DNA from: Mytilinidion resinicola
Taxonomy: Eukaryota; Ascomycota; Dothideomycetes; Mytilinidiales; Mytilinidiaceae
Length of the DNA: 64,000 nt
Direction of reading: 5' to 3'
NCBI RefSeq assembly: GCF_010093595.1
Contig: NW_022985443.1
Coordinates: 768,928 to 832,927, forward strand
Shown: positions 1 to 8,638 of the stretch, piece after piece
Position numbering within the stretch: the first letter of the stretch is position 1
Layout: each line of letters opens with the position of its first letter
Made by a program: the position numbers and the translations under genes
The notes under the pieces: model-generated
Databases searched by the model: none
What the model was told of the DNA's origin: nothing
What the model saw: the letters and a program-made list of their open reading frames with translations, nothing else

Positions 1-50
1 ATTGAAATATCCTCTACTCTTACTATCTTTGTGGTCGTTGATAGAAAACC

Positions 51-1415
51 ATGTTGGGGATAAAGAACTTGGTGGTTATTGGACTTCTGCTTGCTGGAGC
101 AGCTAGCCTGGAAGTCCGACAACAACATCCACTTACCATGCCCGTTGACGATGCCACCAGCTACGAAGACCATTACCCCGGCTCCTTCATTCCCTTCGAC
201 AGATTCCTCAAGCAGGTGCGTTTGGCCAAGTACGAAGACTACAAGCACACCAAAGTCCGCAACCAACAAGCCTTCAACGAGATGAAAGCCCACATCCTCA
301 AAATGTACGAGGGTGTCACCAAAGCCACGTCCTTTGTCCTGCAAGACGAGCACGCCGACTGCATTGCCATCCACGAACAACCCACTGTTTACCATCTCGG
401 CATCAAGGATATCCCACCGCCACCAGTGAACTCCACCAATGACCACACAGGAGACGGCAACGCACCTGGAAACACAACGTCCGCCGAATCCCCACTGAAA
501 CTTGGAAAGAAAGATCGTTTCTGCAATCCCATTTCTTGTCCAAAGACGTCTATCCCAATGGCCCGATTGACCCTGGAAAAGCTGACACAGCACCCAACAC
601 TCAATGACTTCTTCTCGAAGCCGCCGATGGACGCGCGGCCACAGCGCCCAGAGTTCTCTGCCGACGAAATCCACGTCCACGCCTACGGGATCCAGTACGT
701 GCAGAACTTCGGCGGAAATTCCTGGCTGGACCTCTGGAACCCGACCGGCGACTTCACCATCTCGCAGCAATGGTATCAAGGCTACGCCTCAGGCCAGCCT
801 TTACAGTCTCTTGAAGGCGGCTGGGTGAGCGAAAACTCGGACAATAGTCGCCTTTTCATCTACTACACCGCAGACGGCTACGGCAAACTGAAGTGCTGGA
901 ATCTCGATTGCCCAGCTTTTGTGCAAATCAATCACAACTGGTATTTGGGCGGACCTTGGGATCATTACAGCACCAAGGATGGCGATCAATGGGGCTTTGC
1001 ATTGCAGTGGAAATTCTATCAAGGAAATTGGTGGTTGTTTCTTCAAGGACCGGGAGCATACGAAGCGGTTGGTTACTATAATCAAACGATATGGAATGGG
1101 GGTCAAATGACGCACAATGCGAGTGTCATTATTTACGGCGGTGAGGTGGCAAATTACACAGGCGGTGAGAATTTTCCACAGATGGGTAGTGGTGATCTGG
1201 CTGAGAAAGGTTGGCGAGAAGCTGCGTTTCAGAAGACGATTTTCTGGATTCCAAGGGATGAGAATGATGGTGTTGGCGTTTGGGCAAATCTCACGGCGAA
1301 TGATGAGGGCAAGTCATCTTGCTATACGATTGATTTGGTCAATTGGCCCAATGGAGGGGATTGGGGTACTTACTTTTATTTTGGTGGACCGGGGGGGAAT
1401 GATTGTCCGCTTTGA
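51..1415 (+). CDS. Neprosin-family secreted glutamic peptidase
   Basis: Single-exon 454-residue protein. Residues 1-20 form a signal peptide (hydrophobic VVIGLLLAG core), so it is probably secreted. Residues about 35-180 resemble the neprosin activation domain and residues about 205-454 the neprosin (DUF239) catalytic domain. The two Glu of this glutamic peptidase family are recognisable: E255 in LEGGW, followed by the RLFIYYTADGY and CWNLDCPAFVQ blocks, and E365 in IYGGEV. Cys pairs (C158/C163, C282/C287) fit the expected disulfides. Known neprosins cleave after proline at acid pH; that specificity here is inference. The start is the first ATG, directly before the signal peptide. Length is normal and nothing looks broken. 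Confidence 0.9.
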   Translation: MLGIKNLVVIGLLLAGAASLEVRQQHPLTMPVDDATSYEDHYPGSFIPFDRFLKQVRLAKYEDYKHTKVRNQQAFNEMKAHILKMYEGVTKATSFVLQDEHADCIAIHEQPTVYHLGIKDIPPPPVNSTNDHTGDGNAPGNTTSAESPLKLGKKDRFCNPISCPKTSIPMARLTLEKLTQHPTLNDFFSKPPMDARPQRPEFSADEIHVHAYGIQYVQNFGGNSWLDLWNPTGDFTISQQWYQGYASGQPLQSLEGGWVSENSDNSRLFIYYTADGYGKLKCWNLDCPAFVQINHNWYLGGPWDHYSTKDGDQWGFALQWKFYQGNWWLFLQGPGAYEAVGYYNQTIWNGGQMTHNASVIIYGGEVANYTGGENFPQMGSGDLAEKGWREAAFQKTIFWIPRDENDGVGVWANLTANDEGKSSCYTIDLVNWPNGGDWGTYFYFGGPGGNDCPL

Positions 1416-1971
1416 GATGATTTCTCGCTCTCTGAGTTGGCGTCATATACTCACCAAAGCAATGGTGTTCCGACTGAATTCATGGGATTCAAATGTCTAG
1501 ACAATCCAAAGGAACGCTCCAACTCCGCAAAGAAGACCTATAGCTCCAAGTCATCCCTTATTTGTATCGGGTACATGAGACAACCTTTATAGCCTCTAGC
1601 ATCTTTAAATTCTGGTAGGTGTCGCCCTTCGCTACAGCATCCATCTCCATGGTCGATGGTGGTGTTGACTTAGCGAGGGCCTAAGATCTTGTCCGCGCCA
1701 GAAGTTTGGGGCCGAATGCGGAAACAGAGAGCGTATGAAAAGCCTTCAGTATTTGACGCTGGGTGCTCATGATGTGTAGGGGTCCGACTACGTAGGATAG
1801 GAAAAGTGCGAATGAACGATGAAGTAAGGGAGGTCGGCCATTTTAGGAAAATGGCACACGCTACACCAACAAGGACAAGGGCGGAGGATGCTCCCTGGAA
1901 AGTATCTGGAGTTGTGAGGGCTAATATATATTGCCATAACAGAATGTTTCTGTGATTCCTGTGCCTCAGAT
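1416..1971. other. Intergenic region between convergent genes
   Basis: Shared 3' region of the neprosin gene and the kinase-like gene. I see no convincing coding sequence; a short open frame on the minus strand at about 1670-1970 has no family resemblance. Confidence 0.5.
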
Positions 1972-2772
1972 TCAAATACCGAACGGCGTGACCCTCCACA
2001 ATGCTTGTTCTGCTTCTAATTCCTCCTTGTAGACATCCCCAAAGGCACGCTGAAATATGGCCTCCTGGGCCTTCAGGTTCCACACACCGTACATTGCCTT
2101 CGTGAATTCCCAGTACTCGGGCTTGAATGCGGCGCATTCCCAGTCAATGATGCCAGACAAGCGACCACCACATACAAGCAGATTTGTCAAATGCAAATCC
2201 GAGTGTGTGAAGAAGGCCCGATGCTTCCGTAAATGTACCGGGGCAAGGCTTTCTTTCAATTCTGGCCCGATACCGATGTGATACAGATGGGAGTTGAAGT
2301 CAGCCTCTGAGTTGAATGGCCCGAACCTCCCGTCCGGAACGCGATGATCCACCATTGGGCCGCCTGTCGTGTCGCCGAACATATAGGGTGTGTGATTCGG
2401 GATGCGTCGAAGTTGCCTAATACTCGCCGCTAAGTCGTCCGCAAATTGGTCGCGCTCCACGTAGGACATTAGGTGGAACACATTTTTCAGCATCTGTCCT
2501 CGGACTCTGGTCATCACCATTACTGTGACGCCGTCGTCTTGGAACGTGTCAACCAAGAGAGGCGCCGGGACGGATGTGTATCGCTCCAACAACTTCAATG
2601 CGCTGGGTTCGTTCCCTTGAGATCGCTCGCAGCGCTTGAAGTAGAGACCAAGCGGCACCCTTTGTACCAGCGTAGAGATTTCATTGGGGTAGAGATATGG
2701 CCCTGCCTTGAAAAGACTACGGTAACACCAGACTCGAGCAAATTTTGGGATACAGAGCCACAGTCTGTGCAA
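1972..2772 (-). CDS. APH-like phosphotransferase (protein-kinase-like fold)
   Basis: 266-residue open frame of the fungal APH/choline-kinase-like family. Visible motifs are NEPSALKLLERY (N-lobe helix), FFTHSDLHLTNLLV (Brenner-type catalytic loop, H190/D192) and GIIDWECA (metal-binding D210, the APH counterpart of DFG), then the family block PEYWEFTKAMYG. Catalytic and metal residues are intact, so it is probably an active small-molecule or protein kinase, but the substrate is unknown; resistance to aminoglycosides should not be assumed. The first codon listed is TTG; the true start is unresolved. An upstream exon could be joined at an acceptor near 2800, or a start may lie further upstream. 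The C-terminal half is secure. Confidence 0.8.
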   Translation of the reverse strand: MHRLWLCIPKFARVWCYRSLFKAGPYLYPNEISTLVQRVPLGLYFKRCERSQGNEPSALKLLERYTSVPAPLLVDTFQDDGVTVMVMTRVRGQMLKNVFHLMSYVERDQFADDLAASIRQLRRIPNHTPYMFGDTTGGPMVDHRVPDGRFGPFNSEADFNSHLYHIGIGPELKESLAPVHLRKHRAFFTHSDLHLTNLLVCGGRLSGIIDWECAAFKPEYWEFTKAMYGVWNLKAQEAIFQRAFGDVYKEELEAEQALWRVTPFGI

Positions 2773-3091
2773 AACGCATTGAGCATTTCTACCAAGTAAG
2801 CCTACTCAATAAGTCCCGTTAGTTTGGTGCAAGCGAGATGTATTCTGATGGTCTTGGCGTACCTGGAGCACACCGCGGCCAGCCTTTCGCAATTCGATCT
2901 TCAATGGAAAAGAGATGCAAGGCGTTCGAAAATCTGTAATGTACGCGCAATAAAAAGGCGCTGGGTAGACACAGATGGATTGGGTCCTTTGTACGTGTTG
3001 TAAACATATGTATAGAGTCCTCAAACGGTGCGCCGTCGCTGAATTGAAGCCCAGTGCATTCATCCGGGTAGAGCTTGGTGATTGTGTACTG
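2773..3091. other. Short interval upstream of the kinase-like gene
   Basis: About 320 bases between the kinase-like frame and the end of the HNH-like gene. It may hold the 5' exon or leader of the kinase-like gene (acceptor-like gagtag near 2800 on the minus strand). I could not assemble a convincing first exon. Confidence 0.35.
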
Positions 3092-3879
3092 TCAAATCGA
3101 TATCTCGGTCAGCATTTTGCGTAACTGCTGTTCTACGGCCTCACAAACCCTGGCTTCCGTTGCATCCGCTACTTCACACTCGTCTTCGTCGTCCCAGTCA
3201 ATCTTCATCTTAGGTCGGATGTTGACATGGCCATTACGAAATGCAGAGTGGATACTCGGCGACAACAGCCAGAGGTTCTTGAGCATGCCTTGATCGCTAT
3301 CACTGCGTAGTAAGTTTCGCATCTTAGAGACTTTTGGTGGCGTCAAAAAGGTTACCAGAAGGGAGTGGAGCGAGCCCTGCTCATAAAAAACATTAGCATT
3401 TCTAAAGCTAAAACTATATCCAACTATTACCTTATATGCCATATCGGGGTCATCAAATATCGTAGGCGGAATGATATATGCAGGTTCCATTTGTTTAGGG
3501 ACACTGTGATCAGAGCCCTCTGTCAAAGCGCAATGAGGCCCGTCACGAAGACGTAGAAGGGTCTGTGACCTTGGCGATACTTCAGAAACGCCGGTTACTG
3601 ACGAATTGTAAGGTTACCATGCTTCAAGACTTCTCAAGCTGAAACGGATAACCCACATTTAGCAGCCAACCTGCGCCAGTCCCGGTTCAGAGATCGAAGC
3701 ACATTCTCAGTGCTTTGGCCAGAGCTTTGCTCAATTAACTCTAAGATGTACCGAGCAGCTCGGTCAGCATCAACAGCATTTGCCACAAAGTCTTTCAGAA
3801 GCAGATGCTCCGTAGGGGTAAGCTGCGCGGACATGATAGCTGCCACAGCCGCCTCCACCACCTTGGGAGTTCGTGACAT
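3092..3879 (-). CDS. Fungal HNH-endonuclease-like protein with an altered HNH His
   Basis: Three exons can be joined without breaking phase: 3879-3657, 3597-3431 and 3376-3092 (224 residues). Intron 1 is GTGGGT..CAG (59 bp); intron 2 is GTAATA..CAG (54 bp, in frame). The order follows fungal HNH proteins: helical N-terminus starting MSRTPKVVE, then LLRLRDGPHCALTEG (equivalent of the RDG-x-C-x-TG strand), EPAYIIPPTIF (equivalent of AHIIP), and KNLWLLSPSIHSAFRNG (Asn and second His). The first His of the usual A-H-I-I-P block is Tyr here, so nuclease activity is doubtful. The C-terminus is acidic (IDWDDEDE). Introns were inferred, not observed in transcripts. Confidence 0.6.
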
Positions 3880-4474
3880 TGTTGTATAGTGGGATCAGTG
3901 CTTTGTTGTTGGATTTGAGAGGATGAGGCCTGGTAAATTGGTGTGGCGATGAGAGTGTCTGGATTGAGTGTTGGGTGACCAATCCTGTGGGTTTTAGAGT
4001 GGCTGGTGCATAGTGTTTGGATGCCACGCTAAGGAGGGCCTCATTTACATTGACCGAATGTCATAGAGAGCGTCGAGGAACACCCTCATTTCGTTACATC
4101 ACATCGGTTGTACATTGAATGAGAAGCGAAGAAATAGACCTTCCTAACGCATGGTGTCGACCCCTGTGAACCTAAGCCGAAGCTGAGGGGGCCGGGCTTG
4201 AGCCGAACTCAGCCACAGTGCCACAGCGGCGCCAGGTTACGTCATCCCGAGGTCGCGAGCCGCGTCTACTCGTGGCGTTGATGCTTGCAACAACACCGAG
4301 TTGCAACCCTGGTCTCGTGCTGCTGCTCTGGTTTGCATCCATATAGGCTTTCTGTCCGCGTCTGCTTCTCGAGATACCCTTCTTTCGTTGTTCTAGACGC
4401 GTTTAATTCAATTCTCTCCCCAACATTTCCTATTGCACCTTTCTCCACCTCCCATTTCAAACAACCACACCACC
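3880..4474. other. Divergent promoter region
   Basis: Separates the HNH-like gene (minus) from the promethin-like gene (plus). The last 150 bases before the ATG at 4475 are C/T-rich, typical of a fungal 5' leader. No gene recognised. Confidence 0.5.
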
Positions 4475-5213
4475 ATGTCCGGCATCCTGAGCAGCCTCAC
4501 CGGCGTCCTAAGCTCCCTCGGCGGCAAGATCCAAGGGGTAATCGACCGCCTGTTCCCCCCCGAAAAGCGCGCCGAATGGATCTCCCGACTGCAAGCCTTC
4601 GCCGTCTCCAACCCAAAACTAGCTGTGCGTTCTCGCCATTCCAAACCCAGCCCCCAATAATCACGCTAACACCACCCCACAGGGCTTCCTCCTCACCAAC
4701 ATCGCCCTCACCGGCCTCCCCCTCCTCACCTTCCTCGTCTTCACCCTCACCGTCTTCGTCTTCTCCCTCGCCGTCGCGCTGCTCGTCGGCCTGCTCGCCG
4801 CCCTCCTCTTCACCGCCTTCATGGTCGGCCTCGCGCTCCTCCTCGTCCTGCCCACCGTCTTCCTCACCACCATGGGCGCCACCTTCCTCTTCCTGTGGGG
4901 GCTCGGCGGGTACTACATCTTGATGTGGTTCAATGAGGGCTCGACGGGCCAGGCGCCGGAGGGCGATGCGATTGGGGATAAGCTGAATAGCTTGGCGGGC
5001 GGGCGGCTGGGGTTCTTGACGGAGGGGGGGAGAAAGAAGGAGAGGGGGGAGTTGCTGGAGGTGGGGAGTGCGGGGGAGGTGGGGGAGAATGCGGAGAGGG
5101 AGGCGCAGAGGGGGGTGGATGGGGTCAAGCAGAGGGCTGGGAAGGGGGCGAGTGCGAATGGGGATGCGAAGGGGGCGGATGCAAAGGGTGATAAGCGCGG
5201 GGACACAGAATAA
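4475..5213 (+). CDS. Promethin/LDO-like membrane protein (putative lipid-droplet assembly factor)
   Basis: Two exons, 4475-4624 and 4683-5213, joined across a 58-bp intron (GTGCGT..ACAG) to read NPKLA-GFLLTN. The protein is about 226 residues: an amphipathic N-terminus (MSGILSSLTGVLSSLGGK), a long stretch of four closely spaced hydrophobic segments at about residues 50-130, and a Gly/Lys/Glu-rich low-complexity tail ending GDKRGDTE. This hairpin-rich core resembles the promethin (LDAF1/LDO) family, which acts with seipin at ER-lipid-droplet junctions. The family call rests on topology and the ALALLLVLP-type segments and is moderately secure. The coding strand is very GC-rich, which generates long spurious frames on the other strand. 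Confidence 0.6.
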
Positions 5214-5320
5214 GCAGAGGTGGACGAGGGCCAGGATCGGGCGGAGTACCGTGTGAGCGAGCACTGTGGCTTCATAGGCATAAATTGATGGCATTGGCCC
5301 TGCTTCTTCTCTACAGAGTA

Positions 5321-6592
5321 CTATTCCGCGAACGTGTGAGACAGAGGTACATCCACGATGTCCATTTCCAGGCCCGGATAGGCCGTCTTGATGCACTTTA
5401 CCGGTGCATCGAGAACCTCTGGGTCGCCTGTCCAGTGTTTATTAAGATGCAGCTTGTTCAACGACAGCGGCAAACTCAAGCTCAGAGCCTCTGCTGCTGA
5501 TGACCCGAACAAGAACAGGCAATCGGTATGGAGAAACGTCAGCCTCTCAAACGCGACCAGGTCACAGTGCCAGTCGTTGGGGACCCACATTCCCTCAGGC
5601 CCGTTGGGACCAAGGAGTTCCTTCGTGTAGATGGTAAGGCTTTCCAAGGTACTGCTAGAAAGCGTGCGTAGGTGGCCGATGACGTCGAACGGAGTTGTCC
5701 AATCGTCGCCATCCTCGTTCGATATCAGGTAGCGCTCCTCGAAAGTGTAGCTGAACGACTTCAGTCTGGGGGATATTCCTAGTAGATACTTCATTGAGCT
5801 CTCCATTATAGCGCCTTGTAGTATCGCAATCGATATCAGATTCGAGATAGGGGGTGTCGGCCAAGCGCTGGGATCGATGCCATAGCCAGTACGCAACACC
5901 TCGAGCTCACTCAGGGCAGGCGTTTGAAGCCACGCCGGCACGCCTATCGACCCGAAATATCCCTCAGCATGGTGTGGGCCTAGATCCACGCTCAGCTTGC
6001 GGACTTTGGCGAAGTTATTCCTTCCGTGGCGATCGGAAAAGAAGTCTATGGGAAGCATGTCCAGGACCTCGGGGAAATAGCCATCCCCCAAGATAAAACT
6101 AAGGGTCTCAATGTTGGGCAGAAGAAGGAGCAGTAAAGCAACAAATGAGCTCCTTGCTTTGGAATTTACGGCTTCCCAGAGTTTCACGTCGAGAGGGACC
6201 TTCAGCTCACGTGCTTTCTGGAAGATTGGCTGCACGACTCGCTCCCCGAGTGGACTCCAGGAATAATGGCCTTTGCCTGGCAGGAATAGTTGGACGTATT
6301 TGACGTGCCTTGCTAGGCTTGCAGTGTCGAGCATGGTACGGACGAAGAGGCAGATGTAATCTGGGTAGCCGTATTCGCCGCCCATAGACGGCTCAGGGAT
6401 CGTCAATGTTGAATACAGGATCGGAGTAACGAGACCATGGAACATGTGTGAAGCAAGTGAGATGCTGCGAAGGGTTTTGAGAGATTGATCATTCTGATGT
6501 GCGAATGAGAATATTTCGATAAGCAGCTCGTTTGGGAGACTTGGATGCTGTTGTCCTTGCCGTATTTCGCCAGGGCTATCGTTGGACACCAT
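5321..6592 (-). CDS. F-box-like protein
   Basis: 423-residue single-exon protein. Residues about 17-60 form an F-box-like motif (SLPNELLIEIFSFA ... SLASHMFHGLVTPILYS). The rest is an irregular leucine-rich/helical region typical of fungal F-box proteins, with blocks such as LLPNIETLSF. The expected role is substrate adaptor in an SCF ubiquitin ligase; the target is unknown. The ATG at 6592 gives the standard spacing to the F-box. A degraded relative lies at 13.6-15.0 kb on the same strand, sharing the F-box and the LLPNIE block, so the two are paralogues. Confidence 0.8.
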   Translation of the reverse strand: MVSNDSPGEIRQGQQHPSLPNELLIEIFSFAHQNDQSLKTLRSISLASHMFHGLVTPILYSTLTIPEPSMGGEYGYPDYICLFVRTMLDTASLARHVKYVQLFLPGKGHYSWSPLGERVVQPIFQKARELKVPLDVKLWEAVNSKARSSFVALLLLLLPNIETLSFILGDGYFPEVLDMLPIDFFSDRHGRNNFAKVRKLSVDLGPHHAEGYFGSIGVPAWLQTPALSELEVLRTGYGIDPSAWPTPPISNLISIAILQGAIMESSMKYLLGISPRLKSFSYTFEERYLISNEDGDDWTTPFDVIGHLRTLSSSTLESLTIYTKELLGPNGPEGMWVPNDWHCDLVAFERLTFLHTDCLFLFGSSAAEALSLSLPLSLNKLHLNKHWTGDPEVLDAPVKCIKTAYPGLEMDIVDVPLSHTFAE

Positions 6593-7042
6593 ATTCTATC
6601 GGCATGAAATTTAAGCCAGCTGAGTTTTGACTAAGTTGAGATGGATTGTGTCGAGAAGTGAACACGGCTGGCAGCGTGTTGATGCTTAGTGGTGAGGCGT
6701 GTGTTGCCTAGTTGTCGGGGTTGTACATCCCAGTCCATTTCCCGTGTTGAGCCCTAGTTACAGCCTCAACACGGGGCTATGACTAAGCGAAACTGAGCTT
6801 AGGGATATGGCTTTTATGGACAGCCACTGAATTATTCTTTACGTCGTGTTTAGGATTTCAAAAGCTCATTGGGGTACTGTAAGCAGCGGTGAACGGATAT
6901 GCCTAGACCTTTGGCAAGATAATGTCTCAAGAATTGTCTCGAGTAAAGGAGCGTCCGATATCTCACATTGGTTTATATAAGGGGGAGTACGGCTATGCTC
7001 GAAAGACATGCCTTTCCCCAGCTTCATCCAGTCTGAACAAGA
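6593..7042. other. Intergenic region
   Basis: 5' region of the F-box gene and 3' region of the MDR oxidoreductase. TATA-like gtttatataagg occurs near 6970 on the plus strand, but no plus-strand gene follows that I can support. Confidence 0.4.
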
Positions 7043-8158
7043 TCATGGTGCAAAAGACACCAGCTTACCGATGCCAGTGTACTCCGCCGCTGAGTCCATA
7101 GCTTCTTTCCAGTCCTCCAACGGAAACGTCTTCGCATCCACAAACTCTTCCCCTTTCGGAAACAGCCCTCTCTCCAGCATCTTCACAAACTGGAACATAT
7201 CCTCCCTCTCATACATCAACTTCCCCTTCAGCGTAATATTATCCCCCACGAGCTTCCAACTCGAAGCAGGCACATCAACAAACCCCATCATACTAACCCT
7301 TCCCCCACGCCTCAGCGCCGCCACCGCGCTCTTCAAATGCGTCGACTTGCTCGCCGCAGGCGGCGTAAAATCCAACACCGCATCGATCGTCCCGAACGCC
7401 TGTAACGCCGCCGTATCCGTCTTCTCATCCCCCGAAATCCTCACCGTCTCAATACTCGCCCCCGGCGTCCCCATCTTAACATGCTCCCTCAGCGCCGCCA
7501 ACTTCCCCTCATCCCTCCCCATCGCAATCACCCTCGCCCCCAACGCCACCGCAACCTGCACCCCCGCGCCCCCATACCCCCCCGTCGCCGGCGCCACCAC
7601 GACCGTCTCGCCCGGCTCGACCCTGATATCCCTCAGCCCGCCGTACGGCACGAGCAAATGGCACATATACATCAAATCCTTGATTTCGTACCCCAACCCC
7701 GCACACAACCTCTCCTCATCCAGCGGCACGCAGTTCTCCAGCGGCATGCGCGCGTACTCGGCCCACACGCCATCGCGCCACACGTCGCGAAACAGCTTCT
7801 TGCTGCCCGCACGCGCGCCCTCGGAGATGGCGGTGAGGAAGAGCTCTCTGGGGTCGTCGCGGCCGCGCACGACACAGTCGACGAAGACGAGCTGGCCGAC
7901 TGTGAGGGAAACCGCGTCCGGGCCCAGCGCAGCGACGCGGCCGATGGCGGAGGAGCCGCCGACGAGCGGTGTGGGGAAGCTGTAGGGGCGCGTGCCGTCG
8001 TAGACCTCGCGGTGGTAGGAGATTATGCCGGCTTGGAGGATGCGGAGGACGGCGCTGCCGGGGGTTGGGAGGGGGATGGGGACGGTGTGGAGGGAGAAGC
8101 CCGAGGAGCGGGTTGAGAGGACGAGGGCGCGGTGGTGGGGTGGGAGGGGGGATGTCAT
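7043..8158 (-). CDS. MDR-family (alcohol-dehydrogenase-like) oxidoreductase
   Basis: 371 residues from ATG 8158 (MTSPLPPHHRALVLST). N-terminal GroES-like domain, then a Rossmann domain with VVVAPATGGYGGAGVQVAVALGA (glycine-rich NAD(P)-binding turn), GTIDAVLDFTPP and GGRVSMMGFVDVP. The GHE and catalytic Cys of zinc ADHs are not seen (the region reads DCVVRGRDDP), so this is probably a zinc-independent quinone-reductase or enoyl-reductase-like member using NADPH. The same frame stays open 132 codons upstream to 8554, but that stretch is low in family resemblance, and the methionine at 8158 matches the family start. It sits next to the Zn2Cys6 regulator, in the same orientation. Coding is extremely C-rich, giving shadow frames. 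Confidence 0.85.
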   Translation of the reverse strand: MTSPLPPHHRALVLSTRSSGFSLHTVPIPLPTPGSAVLRILQAGIISYHREVYDGTRPYSFPTPLVGGSSAIGRVAALGPDAVSLTVGQLVFVDCVVRGRDDPRELFLTAISEGARAGSKKLFRDVWRDGVWAEYARMPLENCVPLDEERLCAGLGYEIKDLMYMCHLLVPYGGLRDIRVEPGETVVVAPATGGYGGAGVQVAVALGARVIAMGRDEGKLAALREHVKMGTPGASIETVRISGDEKTDTAALQAFGTIDAVLDFTPPAASKSTHLKSAVAALRRGGRVSMMGFVDVPASSWKLVGDNITLKGKLMYEREDMFQFVKMLERGLFPKGEEFVDAKTFPLEDWKEAMDSAAEYTGIGKLVSFAP

Positions 8159-8638
8159 GGTGGGAATTGAGGTTTGAATCGTGTGGAGAGTGTCGGATTG
8201 TGGATTCTGGAATTTTGGAGTGTGGAATTGTGGAGAAGGTATAGTACAGTCCTGATGTTCTGGGCGATATCTTTTGGGGCTTTGAATGCTTTTTATATAT
8301 GGGATAGCGATGGTCCCTCGAGCCGGATTGAGCGGGCTTACGCCCCTTAAACCCGCCCGCTGCTTGTGAAAGCCGCTTTTGCTCAAGGCCGACTGAACGG
8401 ATTTTGTGAACGCCGAGTCCACGGCTTTGTAGGTTCTTTGTACGACTGATGCTCCGTTTCCTATAGAAGGGATACTCTTGCTCCTGATTTTGTCGAAGCT
8501 TGAGAAACTGGTGTGGAGTTTTTGATGTGGAAGCTCGAGAGGAGAATGGTCCATGGGACTATTGACTCAAGACTTGAGGAGTACGCAGCACTCAATACTA
8601 CTGATTCCTCTTCACGTCCCAATGCTAGCTCCAGCTAG
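8159..8638. other. 5' region of the MDR gene
   Basis: An in-frame upstream extension (8159-8554, minus) contains no stop, but reads as low-complexity sequence; I treat it as leader. No other gene is seen before the end of the regulator at 8639. Confidence 0.4.

Noticed and set aside
4497..5396. 300-codon open frame on the minus strand opposite the promethin-like gene
   Set aside because: Arg/Pro/Glu low-complexity product caused by GC skew of the real plus-strand gene; no domain.
7481..8116. 211-codon plus-strand frame
   Set aside because: Antisense shadow of the MDR oxidoreductase; low-complexity Arg/Glu/Gly product.
8159..8554. N-terminal extension of the MDR oxidoreductase
   Set aside because: Open in frame, but low-complexity and outside the normal family start; the internal ATG at 8158 fits better.
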